Below are positions 48,588 through 56,663 of a stretch of DNA of 64,000 nt, in pieces. Numbering within the stretch: the first letter of the stretch is position 1; each line of letters begins with the position of its first letter. Source of the DNA: an uncultured Dechloromonas sp. (GTDB lineage: Bacteria; Pseudomonadota; Gammaproteobacteria; Burkholderiales; Rhodocyclaceae); assembly GCF_945957265.1 (NCBI RefSeq), contig NZ_CAMFKO010000010.1, positions 1 through 64,000 on the forward strand, in the 5' to 3' direction. The notes under the pieces were generated by a model, which worked only from the letters and a program-made list of their open reading frames with translations, ran no database searches and was not told the origin of the DNA. A program made the translations under genes and the position numbers.

Positions 48588-49691
48588 ATGTTTGGCAACA
48601 AATGGCTGGATATGGGTATGTGCAAGTGCCGTCTACTTCTAGTTGGGCATCCTAGATACGCCATGCTACAGATCCAGCTTTCCGAGCTCACAAAGATTCC
48701 GCAGATCGATCACACCAACCTCGGAGGACGAGGGCTGGCTTCATTGACTTTCTTCGTTGATGGTGAGTGGCATCTTTGGGTCCCAACCAACGCCGGACTG
48801 ATTCGCATGAAGGGCTGGCCCGCGGAAGGGTTCTATTTTGCTGCCCAGCCAGAATCCGAAAAAGATGGATACCTGCATTTCCTAGACTTCATCGCTCAAA
48901 TTGGGAACTCTCAAGGTGTCTCGCGACCGATGCAAGGGTTAATGGAAGACTTCTTCAACTTAAGCGGGTGCCTGAAGAAGTTCGACCTACTCTTCGAATA
49001 CTCTCAAAAAGATCGATCGGGGGTTTCTCGGCTAGTAATTACAGAGCTTGAGTACCTGTTCATGGTGTGCAAAAGCATATTTGACCTCCTACAAGAGGTA
49101 GTAGCGGCTCAGTGGCAGAACATCAAGCTTCTTGACGAGACTAAGCGTAAGCGGCAACTACCGGAGACTTTCGCCGCCGTTGCCCTAGAAGCAAACCGAC
49201 TGAGAACCGAGGACGAATTGGTCGCTCGCTTCCTCATTCCGAAAGAACTCGCAGCCTTCTATGTGAGGTGTGGAGCGTTCTTCCAGATACTGCGCACGTT
49301 CCGAGATAAATTCGTTCATGGAGGAAATTCGCCGGACTTGGTATTCGTTACAGAAAGAGGATTTGCTGTGCAAGCCTCAACCAAACCGTTTTCGCTCTTT
49401 AACATCTGGAATGAAGAGCATCGCCTTCCAAACGATCTTTGCTCACTTCGTCCCGCGATTGCATATCTCGTGAATGAGACACTCAAGGCTTGCGAGGACT
49501 ACGCATCAACAATTCAAACCGTTATTAAGTTCCCACCACCGGTTTGTCCTGGCCTAACCTTCTTCATGCGCGGCTACTTCAACGAGCAACTGCTCATGAA
49601 TGACAAAGTGCTGCGCGAGTGCCTGTGGTGGGAAGATGCCCAACCAATCATTCCACCGGACCTGTCGCGGCAAGCCGCGCCAGTCCTGTGA
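48588..49691 (+). CDS. Hypothetical protein (cassette 1)
   Basis: 367 aa, not recognised. It is soluble and helical in its second half, with features such as FVDGEWHLWVPTNAGLIRMK and RTFRDKFVHGG, the latter typical of HEPN-like or apoptosis-linked 'FRDKxVHG' helices, but this is not enough for a call. The base composition is more AT-rich than the flanks. The ATG at 48663 (MLQIQLSELTKIP) is an equally possible start. The gene ends inside the first attC-like site. Confidence 0.6.
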   Translation: MFGNKWLDMGMCKCRLLLVGHPRYAMLQIQLSELTKIPQIDHTNLGGRGLASLTFFVDGEWHLWVPTNAGLIRMKGWPAEGFYFAAQPESEKDGYLHFLDFIAQIGNSQGVSRPMQGLMEDFFNLSGCLKKFDLLFEYSQKDRSGVSRLVITELEYLFMVCKSIFDLLQEVVAAQWQNIKLLDETKRKRQLPETFAAVALEANRLRTEDELVARFLIPKELAAFYVRCGAFFQILRTFRDKFVHGGNSPDLVFVTERGFAVQASTKPFSLFNIWNEEHRLPNDLCSLRPAIAYLVNETLKACEDYASTIQTVIKFPPPVCPGLTFFMRGYFNEQLLMNDKVLRECLWWEDAQPIIPPDLSRQAAPVL

Positions 49692-49706
49692 ATTCAAACG
49701 TTAGGC
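49638..49706 (+). repeat. attC-like site 1
   Basis: 69 nt. It begins with the inverse core GCCCAAC (49638-49644) and ends with the core GTTAGGC (49700-49706). Inside is a hairpin CGCGGC-AA-GCCGCG flanked by GGAC and GTCC arms. This is a standard attC layout, and the cassette-1 stop codon is within it. Confidence 0.75.
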
Positions 49707-49711
49707 ATCTT

Positions 49712-50329
49712 ATGTACCGTCTCCTCACTGTCGAAGAAATACGTTCGGGGTTGCGTAATCGTTTTGCCGAAGACGCTCTTAAGTACCCAGATCACTTTGC
49801 GAGTCTAATTCCTGAGGCGTCGTCCGAGGCCCAGGCAACCAATATCTCTGACCGTCTAGCAGAGTTCCTCGGTTCGGCTCTGCCGCCATCCTTTGTCGCT
49901 GGAATGTGCGAATGGAATCTAGGGTGCCTCGAACTAGCCGGCATTAATTTCGGGCGCACTGGAGATTTCGTCGCGCGAGTTAAACAGTGCAATAAGCCAG
50001 CTCCCGGCACTCAATGGTGGGAAGACCAAGAATTGGATGACCGCCCGCCGGGCTTGCTAATGATCGGGCAAGGCGATCCACACGTTGTTTTGTTAGAGCA
50101 ATCAACCGGCCGAATACTTGCTTACGTAGCCGATGAAGGTTCGGCATCGTGCGCTCTTGTTGCGCCCAACCTTTCCATGTTTCTTCGCGGGCTCGGTTCG
50201 GTTTCATTGCACCCACACCAGCAGGGGCGAGATACTGAAAATCTCACAAATGACCTAGTCACCCAAATCGGAACTAACGTCAATAGGGCATTCTGGTATG
50301 AACTTGCGATCATTCACGCAGATGCCTAA
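49712..50329 (+). CDS. Hypothetical, possibly SMI1/KNR4 (SUKH)-like protein (cassette 2)
   Basis: 205 aa. The segment LLMIGQGDPHVVLLEQSTGR then ILAYVADEG...FLRGL resembles the central strands and the end of the SUKH (SMI1/KNR4) fold, whose members are immunity proteins or regulators. The match is by eye and moderate. The start is 6 nt after the previous attC core, as usual in cassettes. AT-rich relative to the flanks. It ends within the next attC-like site (stop at 50327-50329). Confidence 0.6.
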   Translation: MYRLLTVEEIRSGLRNRFAEDALKYPDHFASLIPEASSEAQATNISDRLAEFLGSALPPSFVAGMCEWNLGCLELAGINFGRTGDFVARVKQCNKPAPGTQWWEDQELDDRPPGLLMIGQGDPHVVLLEQSTGRILAYVADEGSASCALVAPNLSMFLRGLGSVSLHPHQQGRDTENLTNDLVTQIGTNVNRAFWYELAIIHADA

Positions 50330-50419
50330 CAGGTCGGTGAAAGCCGCTCCCTACGGTCGCTGGACGCTGCGCGATAAAGCACCGCGCAGCGCCCTTTACC
50401 TTCAACGCTAGCGTTAACA
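50324..50419 (+). repeat. attC-like site 2
   Basis: 96 nt, inverse core GCCTAAC (50324-50330); the end core is degenerate, GTTAACA (50413-50419). The central arms GCGCTGCGCG and CGCGCAGCGC pair, as do GGTGAAAG and CTTTACC. It is slightly longer than site 1. Confidence 0.65.
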
Positions 50420-50421
50420 AA

Positions 50422-50925
50422 ATGGTACGCGTGCTCTATTTTTTTATGGGGTCTGCCTTGATTTTGGCAGTTATCTCGGAGTCATATTCGCTAGCAATTG
50501 GCGCGCTAGGCCTCGGAGCCACTTACTACCTCTTCCGTGGTTCTCGTTGGATCAAGAATGAAGGAACACTATTCCCAGAAATCGCACTCCCGGCATGGGA
50601 GCACAACGATTTCGAGATTATTGATGAATCAGAGGACGAACTTATCATTCGCGGAAGCGTGCAAGCCCTTGTCGTAAATCGGCGGACCAGAACGATCTCT
50701 AACCTGAAAAGAGTTCTTTGCTCTTTTGATCGAATAAAGTGCATTCGTATCCACTACTCTGGTGCAAACAGTGATGGATACAAGCCCAGTTACTTCGTTT
50801 CACTTTCGCTTGGCGTTTTCTCGTCCATCTGCCTAGGAGAGTCCACTGACGCAAGCAACGCATCTACTGCAGCAGCCAAGCTGAGCACATGGACCAGCAA
50901 GAATGTGGTTGCTCAAACACGTTAA
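50422..50925 (+). CDS. Small membrane protein (cassette 3)
   Basis: 167 aa, unrecognised. Two hydrophobic N-terminal helices (about 5-20 and 22-40, FMGSALILAVISESYSLAIG), then a soluble domain of beta-rich character with EDELIIRGSVQALVVNRRTR. The stop codon is within the next attC-like site. No motif gives a function. Confidence 0.6.
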   Translation: MVRVLYFFMGSALILAVISESYSLAIGALGLGATYYLFRGSRWIKNEGTLFPEIALPAWEHNDFEIIDESEDELIIRGSVQALVVNRRTRTISNLKRVLCSFDRIKCIRIHYSGANSDGYKPSYFVSLSLGVFSSICLGESTDASNASTAAAKLSTWTSKNVVAQTR

Positions 50926-50990
50926 CAATCCGCTCCAGCCGACCGTCAAAAAGCTGCGCTTTTGCCGTCCGGTGATTTAGCACGTTAGCC
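50920..50990 (+). repeat. attC-like site 3
   Basis: 71 nt. Inverse core CGTTAAC and end core GTTAGCC (50984-50990) both deviate at one position. The hairpin AAAAGCTGCGCTTTT is flanked by GACCG and CGTC/CGGT arms. Confidence 0.6.
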
Positions 50991-51014
50991 ATTTTTTCTC
51001 GGAGTCCCGTCGCT

Positions 51015-51446
51015 ATGCGTATCGCGCACTTGTCAAAAGCTCTTGTCGCTATAGCGGCTCTCGCGGTTTATGGCGCTGCTTATAGCAGCAACGCATGTCA
51101 AGCCTCTATATGTTCATCCGAAGAAGAATGCAGGAATAAGGCTCAATGGGAAATTGAGGGAACGGTATTCGATCTAATTCGAGACAAGCCTGGTAAAGGC
51201 TGTATGGGAGCCCCACTACCTGAACTGCAATGTGGGCAAACCGATCCTCACCCCCTCTACTTTCTTGAGGGGGTCGAAATCAAGAAAGGAAAATTCGATG
51301 TCAGCGCGAGTGGACGCACGGCCATTTCTAGAAACGGTATTTGTTTTTACCGATCACCTTCTGTATACGAGCCTCTTAAGCGCTCTGAGCGCTATCGATT
51401 TTTCGGAATCGGAGATTATGGATTCGTCTTTGTTTCTAAGCCATAG
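51015..51446 (+). CDS. Exported hypothetical protein (cassette 4)
   Basis: 143 aa. A signal peptide (about 1-27, ending YGAAYSSN) is followed by a Cys-containing mature part (CQASICSSEEECRNKAQWEI, GKGCMGAPLPELQCGQ) with five to six cysteines that may form disulfides. Not recognised. The Shine-Dalgarno is weak (GGAG at 51001). It stands between attC-like sites 3 and 4. Confidence 0.6.
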   Translation: MRIAHLSKALVAIAALAVYGAAYSSNACQASICSSEEECRNKAQWEIEGTVFDLIRDKPGKGCMGAPLPELQCGQTDPHPLYFLEGVEIKKGKFDVSASGRTAISRNGICFYRSPSVYEPLKRSERYRFFGIGDYGFVFVSKP

Positions 51447-51454
51447 CCGTCAAT

Positions 51455-51535
51455 GGCTAACACTCCAGTCAAATCGCACCCAGTAGGTGCTTGGACGTGC
51501 CGCAAGCGGGACGCCATTTATTTTGCACGTTAGGG
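51455..51535 (+). repeat. attC-like site 4
   Basis: 81 nt. Inverse core GGCTAAC (51455-51461) and core GTTAGGG (51529-51535). Arms GGACG and CGCC with GCCGC-AA-GCGGG (imperfect) form the hairpin. Confidence 0.65.
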
Positions 51536-51541
51536 GTTGCA

Positions 51542-51886
51542 ATGGATCTCGACCAGTTGGCGACTGCTATTGCGCAAACATCCAACGGCCCGGCCGCGAT
51601 GCAACTCTCAGCTCTTCTCTCTGACTGGAAGACCGACGGAACGAATGTGAAAGAACTAGAAGGTACCGTTGAGCGTTTCATTAGCAGTTTGGGTGCTTCA
51701 CCCGCAGTTGAGCACGCGAAGGCTGCTGACCTCTGGACTCAATTTCGAGATGAAACAATTTCCCGAATTGGGGGTATGACCATGAACGAGAGGTTGTATT
51801 CCTTCAGCCTTTTTCCCCGCTGGGACGGCGCCACAACAGATGAAGAACGAAAGGCAATCTATGCCAAGTTGCTGGCCAACCCCTAA
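51542..51886 (+). CDS. Hypothetical protein (cassette 5)
   Basis: 114 aa, soluble and helical, unrecognised (MDLDQLATAIAQTSNGPAAM, then RFISSLGASPAVEHAKAADL). The ATG is 6 nt after the preceding attC core, and the stop overlaps the next inverse core (CCCTAAC). The longer open frame back to 51491 lies inside attC 4 and is not used. Confidence 0.55.
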   Translation: MDLDQLATAIAQTSNGPAAMQLSALLSDWKTDGTNVKELEGTVERFISSLGASPAVEHAKAADLWTQFRDETISRIGGMTMNERLYSFSLFPRWDGATTDEERKAIYAKLLANP

Positions 51887-51949
51887 CCCTGCGGTCAACA
51901 CGGACCTTGCGCATAAAGCCGCACAAGGCCGGTTACCTCCACGTTGAAC
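51881..51949 (+). repeat. attC-like site 5
   Basis: 69 nt. Inverse core CCCTAAC (51881-51887), end core GTTGAAC (51943-51949, a full match to GTTRRRY). The arms CGGACCTTGCGC and GCACAAGGCCGG pair around a short loop. Confidence 0.7.
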
Positions 51950-51955
51950 TTCACA

Positions 51956-52357
51956 ATGAATCGCACCCTCAAGGTTATTGCGTGTGGCTCAGTTGTAATT
52001 GGCGCTGTTATCGCCGGCTACTGGCTCGGCATGGAGCGCGCCTCTGACGCATATGAAAAGCATTTTTTCTCGGAAGCTTTCACAAGGGAGATTCGTGAAG
52101 CCCATAACGACCTTGGCATGCTTGAGGCATTGGAGCAAAACAAGGCAGAGGTTGCTCTACAGGTGGGGCAGCATCGCTATTACAGCCGCTTACTTCTCGC
52201 ATCCGATATTGTTCAAAAATCTGCTAGTCCCGCCTCGCAGCTACTATTGAAGTCTCAAGTTATTGAGGCACACAGGCATCAGCAAGCGCACCCTTATCGC
52301 TTCCCATCCGATGCCGACCAAAAGCAATGGGAAACCTTGGTTAAAGCATCCCAATGA
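51956..52357 (+). CDS. Small membrane-anchored protein (cassette 6)
   Basis: 133 aa. One N-terminal TM helix (about 5-25, VIACGSVVIGAVIAGYWLGM) and a helical, charged soluble part. Not recognised. The ATG is 6 nt after the attC core, and the gene ends 2 nt before the next inverse core. No Shine-Dalgarno is clear, as in many cassettes. Confidence 0.6.
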   Translation: MNRTLKVIACGSVVIGAVIAGYWLGMERASDAYEKHFFSEAFTREIREAHNDLGMLEALEQNKAEVALQVGQHRYYSRLLLASDIVQKSASPASQLLLKSQVIEAHRHQQAHPYRFPSDADQKQWETLVKASQ

Positions 52358-52358
52358 A

Positions 52359-52462
52359 ATTTAACACTCCGCTCAAAAACGCTTCTTTCGATCGCTCGGA
52401 CGCACCGCAAGCGGAGCGCCTGGAAGCTGCGCCTGCAGACTTCTTCCACCGCCAACTTACGC
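52359..52462 (+). repeat. attC-like site 6, degenerate end
   Basis: Inverse core ATTTAAC (52359-52365); the end core is weak (AACTTACGC near 52454-52462). The interior has GCGGAGCGCC-type arms (GGACGCACCGC-AA-GCGGAGCGCC). It probably marks the right border of the array. Confidence 0.5.
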
Positions 52463-52470
52463 TTTCCGCC

Positions 52471-52917
52471 ATGAACAAAAAATCCCTCGCCATTGCCTTG
52501 TTTTCCCTCTTCGCCGCCCTGCCCGCCCTCGCCGGCCCGGATGCCGTCGCGCTGACCAGTTGCCTGAGCGACAGCACCAGCGGCAAGGATCGCAAGGATC
52601 TCGCCAAGTGGGTCTTCGCGGCTATGTCGACGCACCCGGAGATTCGCGAGTTTGCGGTGGTGACGGACAAGGTGCGCGACCAGACATCGAATACCGTGGG
52701 GGTGCTGGTTACCCGCCTGCTGAGCGAGGATTGCGCCAAGCAGACGCAGGCCGCGATCCGCAATGAAGGGCAGGTTGCCATGCAGACGGCGTTCCGGGCG
52801 CTGGGCGGGCTGGCGATGCAGGAGCTGATGTCCAACCCCGAGGTGACGGCCTCGTTCAGCATTTTCGAGAAGTACCTGGATCGCCGGAAGATCGAGGCGG
52901 CCGTGCCGGCCAGGTGA
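52471..52917 (+). CDS. Exported hypothetical protein
   Basis: 148 aa, high GC like the chromosome rather than the cassettes. Signal peptide (about 1-21, SLFAALPALAG), mature part helical (VALTSCLSDSTSGKDRKDLA, KWVFAAMSTHPEIREF). Not recognised. The longer frame from 52354 lies in attC 6; the ATG at 52471 begins the signal peptide. It is either the chromosomal flank of the array or a seventh cassette without a visible attC. Confidence 0.65.
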   Translation: MNKKSLAIALFSLFAALPALAGPDAVALTSCLSDSTSGKDRKDLAKWVFAAMSTHPEIREFAVVTDKVRDQTSNTVGVLVTRLLSEDCAKQTQAAIRNEGQVAMQTAFRALGGLAMQELMSNPEVTASFSIFEKYLDRRKIEAAVPAR

Positions 52918-53064
52918 GGTGCTTGTTGCGAGCGGTGTAGCGCAGGTTTTTTTTCTGATGTCGTAGCTGGACGATCTGCCGGCCGGCTGAGCTGCACAGG
53001 AAAGCCTTTTGGAGAGCAGGAATGGCTGAATATGCGTTTGTGATAATCTCCGCTTCTTTCATCC

Positions 53065-54000
53065 ATGCCATTGGTGTTTCTTGTGAAACGAGTCATTTGC
53101 TGTCTATTGCTTTGCTTGGGGCTGATTGCCCCGGCGGGTTTTGCCATTGCCGATCAGGCTGCTGACAAAGCGGCGCAGGAGGCGCAGATAAACGCGCTGA
53201 TCAAGGAATCCGAAAACCGCTTTGTGTACGGGCCGGCCAGCATCGATCTGGGGCTTCAGGGCACGATGCGCCTGCAACGTGGCCAGGCCTTCATGCCGCC
53301 AGATATCGCCTTGAAGATATTCGCCGTGTCCGGCGTCAAGTCGGCACCGGATCTTGTCGGAATCGTCATTCCCGGCTTGCCGGGCGATGAAATGCCGACC
53401 GACAACTGGGGGATGGTGGCGGTATTCTTCCGGCCGATCGGCTTCGTCCGCGATGACGATGCCAACAACTGGGAGCACGGGAAGTTGCTGGATGCTCAGC
53501 GTAAGGGCATCGAGGAACGCAACGCGGTAGCGCGCGAAAAAGGCTTGCCGGAAAAGGAACTGAACGGCTGGGTGGAGGCACCGCGCTACGATTATGCCGG
53601 CCACCGTTTGCTGTGGGCGACGTCGAGTCAGGAAAGGGGCAAGCCGGAAACGGCGTTCGCCTTGTATGGAGCCGCCGCGCTCGGTCGCGAGGGGGTGATG
53701 ATCTTCGCCTTTGGCACCGAGGCGGCAAAGCTGAATGAACGCAAGGGGTTGGCCAACGAGTTGCTGACGGGCATCCAGTTCAAGGAAGGCAAGCGCTATC
53801 AGGATTACGCGGAGGGCACCGACAAGGTTGCCGAAATTGGCCTGGCCGCTCTGGTCGGCGGCGTCGCCGCGAAAAAGCTTGGCTTGTTCGCTATGCTCGC
53901 TGTTTTTCTGGTCAAGTGGGGGAAAGTCATTGCTGTCGCCGTGGGCGGGCTGGCCTTCTTCAAACTGAGGAAAAAGAAAGCCGATTCGGCGAGTAACTGA
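53065..54000 (+). CDS. DUF2167 family membrane protein
   Basis: 311 aa. Signal peptide (about 1-29), a DUF2167 domain with GPASIDLGLQGTMRLQRGQAF, VIPGLPGDEMPTDNWGMVAV and RYDYAGHRLLWATSS, and a C-terminal TM helix (about 275-300) before a short Lys-rich tail. DUF2167 has no assigned function. It overlaps the zinc-protease gene downstream by one base (TGATG), which points to a joint task at the membrane. The start is uncertain between 53065 and a GTG at 53083. Confidence 0.8.
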   Translation: MPLVFLVKRVICCLLLCLGLIAPAGFAIADQAADKAAQEAQINALIKESENRFVYGPASIDLGLQGTMRLQRGQAFMPPDIALKIFAVSGVKSAPDLVGIVIPGLPGDEMPTDNWGMVAVFFRPIGFVRDDDANNWEHGKLLDAQRKGIEERNAVAREKGLPEKELNGWVEAPRYDYAGHRLLWATSSQERGKPETAFALYGAAALGREGVMIFAFGTEAAKLNERKGLANELLTGIQFKEGKRYQDYAEGTDKVAEIGLAALVGGVAAKKLGLFAMLAVFLVKWGKVIAVAVGGLAFFKLRKKKADSASN

Positions 54001-54707
54001 TGAAATCCCTGATGCTCCTGCTGACGCTGCTCAAGTCGGGCAAGCTGCTGACGACGGCAGGCTCGATGTTCGTGTCGCTGGGGGTCTATGCGCTAGCCTA
54101 TGGTTGGAAATTTGCGGCCGGCTTCATCGCCCTGCTTTTCGCACATGAAATGGGCCATTTCGTGGCCGCCCGCCAGCGCGGAATGAAGGTCGGAGCACCG
54201 ACCTTCATTCCCTTCGTCGGAGCCTGGATCGAAATGAAGGAGATGCCGCATGACGCGGAAGTCGAAGCCTATGTCGGCTTCGGCGGCCCCCTTGTTGGTA
54301 CGCTGGCTGCCCTGTTCTGCTATTTTCTGGGACGCCATGCCGATAGCACCTTGCTGCTGGCCATTGCCTATGTTGGATTTTTTCTGAACCTGTTCAACCT
54401 GATCCCGATATCGCCGCTGGATGGCGGACGAATAACGGCCGTGCTTTCACCGCGCATCTGGCTGGCCGGGATTCCCGTGCTGCTCGCCTGGTTCTACTGG
54501 CGCCCGAGTCCGATGCTGATCCTGGTGGCCATCGTGGCTCTGCCGCAGGTGGTCAAAGCTTTGCGCTACAGCGCAGCTTCGGACGAGGCGGCGTACTACG
54601 CGGTGGGTGCCGAGCACAAGCTGGTCTACACCGTCTACTACCTTGGGTTGACCGGCTTTGTGGCAATGATGACGTTTGAACTGCACCAGCTTCTCGGGCG
54701 TGCCTGA
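54000..54707 (+). CDS. Site-2 protease family (M50) membrane peptidase
   Basis: 235 aa, six or so TM segments. Zinc site HEMGH (His49, Glu50, His53) in the first part and the third ligand Asp141 in NLFNLIPISPLDGGRI. The short form without a PDZ domain resembles the group of M50 proteins that cleave membrane-bound anti-sigma factors or small signal peptides. The start codon overlaps the DUF2167 stop. The substrate is unknown. Confidence 0.87.
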   Translation: MKSLMLLLTLLKSGKLLTTAGSMFVSLGVYALAYGWKFAAGFIALLFAHEMGHFVAARQRGMKVGAPTFIPFVGAWIEMKEMPHDAEVEAYVGFGGPLVGTLAALFCYFLGRHADSTLLLAIAYVGFFLNLFNLIPISPLDGGRITAVLSPRIWLAGIPVLLAWFYWRPSPMLILVAIVALPQVVKALRYSAASDEAAYYAVGAEHKLVYTVYYLGLTGFVAMMTFELHQLLGRA

Positions 54708-54740
54708 GCGTGCAGTAAGGTGCCGGGTGGATTTGGCTGG

Positions 54741-55931
54741 CTACCCGGGCTGGCCGGCACCGCGCGTCAGGCAGGTCTTGTAGCGGCCTTCGACCCGTTT
54801 GGCGAACCATTCGGTCGTCAGCTTGCGGGTGATCTTCGGGCTTTTCAGGTCGATCTGCGGCATGGCCTGGCGGGGCATGGGCTTGCCCTGCTTGTCGGCG
54901 AGTTCGAAGACGCGTGTGAACAGCGGGCTGCGGCTGAAGGCGGCGGTCTTTTCCATGAGCAGGTCGCGGCGGATTTGCGGGCGGCTCATGTCCAGCTTGT
55001 AGGCGATGCTCAGCGCGGCGTCCTCGACGCTGCTGGCGACATTGGCCGGCAGGCCGTTCTCGTAGCGCAGCAGGTCGCCGTCCGGGGCCAGCGGCTTGCC
55101 GCTGATGCGGGCGAGCGCCAGCTGGAAGGCGGCGTTGCGGCTGCTGTAGCGGCCGGCATTGAAGTCGGCGAAGCGATACACCACCTGGTCGTAGGGCACT
55201 TCGTAGTCGAGCAGGATGGCGCTGCCGAAATAGACGCCGCCGCGCCGGGTGAATACTTCGTCGCGCAGCTTTTTGGCCATCGGGTACGGGTAGCTGCGTT
55301 CCTTGACGTGCTGGCTGGCGAATTCGATGCTGACCTGCATCGGGCCGCCGGTGCGTACCGGGTTGTAGTCGGCGAAGAGCTGCCGGCCGAAGGGCAGTTC
55401 GCCGATCATGTCCTCGAACAGGGCGTTGAGCTGCTTTTCGGTTTTCAGGGCGTCGATGCGCTCGTTGTAGCTCTTGCCGTCCGGCGAGCTTTTGCTCAGC
55501 GCGGCGGTGACCAGCAGCGAAGGCACGCCGTAGCGCCCGGCCCGGGTTTCCAGCTCCTTGCGCACGATGCCGGGCAAGCCGGGGACGACCGGGTCGGCCT
55601 GGAAGGTGGATTCCTGCTCGATGACGGCCATGGCGGCGCAATAGGTCTGCGCGGCGTGTGGCACTTCCAGGGTCTTGAAGGCGGTGTGCAGGTCTTCGGC
55701 CCAGCCGGCCCTGTCCTTTACGTAGCCGGGCAGCAACTGGGCGATGCGCTTGCGGACTTCGGCGTCGCCGAGCGAGGTCGGCCAGGCGGTGGCGGTCTTG
55801 CCGTCGGCGCGGCGGGCCATGTCGGGCGGCAGCGCCGGGCCTTCGCCCTCGCCTTCGTCGAAGGTCGAGCAGCCGGCCAGGGCGGCGAGCAGCGCGACGA
55901 GCGGGAGGGCGAGGCGGCAGGCGGGAAGCAT
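54741..55931 (-). CDS. DUF1615 family lipoprotein
   Basis: 396 aa. Lipobox LAALAGCSTF, then one large domain with LPGYVKDRAGWAEDLHTAF, MAVIEQESTFQADPVVPGLP and GGPMQVSIEFA, which match the DUF1615 family. The ESTFQ and GGPMQVS segments recall the lysozyme-like (transglycosylase) fold, so it may act on peptidoglycan; this is inference. It lies downstream of the pigment-cluster methyltransferase on the same strand. Confidence 0.82.
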   Translation of the reverse strand: MLPACRLALPLVALLAALAGCSTFDEGEGEGPALPPDMARRADGKTATAWPTSLGDAEVRKRIAQLLPGYVKDRAGWAEDLHTAFKTLEVPHAAQTYCAAMAVIEQESTFQADPVVPGLPGIVRKELETRAGRYGVPSLLVTAALSKSSPDGKSYNERIDALKTEKQLNALFEDMIGELPFGRQLFADYNPVRTGGPMQVSIEFASQHVKERSYPYPMAKKLRDEVFTRRGGVYFGSAILLDYEVPYDQVVYRFADFNAGRYSSRNAAFQLALARISGKPLAPDGDLLRYENGLPANVASSVEDAALSIAYKLDMSRPQIRRDLLMEKTAAFSRSPLFTRVFELADKQGKPMPRQAMPQIDLKSPKITRKLTTEWFAKRVEGRYKTCLTRGAGQPG

Positions 55932-55940
55932 GGGGTGATG

Positions 55941-56663
55941 TCAGCCCGGAACGCGACAGACGAGCATGACGTTGGCGAAAGGTTTGCCTTCGTTCATCGG
56001 GTCGGTTTCGACGCTGAAGCCGAGGCTTTGCAGGAGCGCCACCCATTCGGCCAGCGGCCGGCAGTAGAGGCGCGGCAGGCGGTGGCCGCGCACGAAGGTG
56101 ACGGCATGGTCGACCCAGTTGCAGATGTGGTACGGCAGGCCGGCCGAGGCGTCGCCGACGCGGGTGAGGAACAGGCCGCCGGGCGGCAGCGCGGCGCGGA
56201 TGCGCTTCAGAACGTCCTTCTGGTGGGCGTGGTCGAAGTAATGCAGGGCGTCGAGGATGGTGATCACGTCGGCCTTGCCGAAATCGGCCCGGGTCATGTC
56301 GCCCTGCTCGATGCGGACGACCGGATGATCGGCGCCGAAGGCGCGGGCGGCGCGGTCGACGTCCTTCTGCATCAGTTCGATGCCGCGCAGCTGCAGCGCC
56401 TTGGGCGCGGCCGGCCAGTCCTTCGGCCAGTGGCCGGCGGCGTGGAGCTTCTGGGCGGCGAGCAGCCAGGCGAACAGGCTGCCCTGCCCGCAGCCGAGGT
56501 CGAGGTAGCGGCCTTCGGCGGGGAACAGGCCGCGCTTGAGGATTTCGCGGAAGATGCTGTCGGAGGAGAGCTTGCCGCGCGCGTAGCGGTAGGCGAAATG
56601 GCCGCCGCCGATGAAGGGGCGGCTGGCGTCGTCGAGCAGGGTTCTCAGGAAACGCTTGGTCAT
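55941..56663 (-). CDS. Class I SAM-dependent methyltransferase
   Basis: 240 aa. SAM motif I YLDLGCGQGSLFAWLL, acidic GIELMQKD, motif IV ITILDALHYFDH. N-terminal TLLDDASRPFIGGGHFAYRY is a pattern seen in methyltransferases of aryl-polyene clusters. It probably O- or C-methylates the aryl head group. It overlaps the polysaccharide deacetylase gene by 4 nt (ATGA). The longer open frame upstream is not real. Confidence 0.84.
   Translation of the reverse strand: MTKRFLRTLLDDASRPFIGGGHFAYRYARGKLSSDSIFREILKRGLFPAEGRYLDLGCGQGSLFAWLLAAQKLHAAGHWPKDWPAAPKALQLRGIELMQKDVDRAARAFGADHPVVRIEQGDMTRADFGKADVITILDALHYFDHAHQKDVLKRIRAALPPGGLFLTRVGDASAGLPYHICNWVDHAVTFVRGHRLPRLYCRPLAEWVALLQSLGFSVETDPMNEGKPFANVMLVCRVPG

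Noticed and set aside
48040..52470. Integron integrase gene near the cassettes
   Set aside because: No tyrosine-recombinase motifs on either strand in this stretch.
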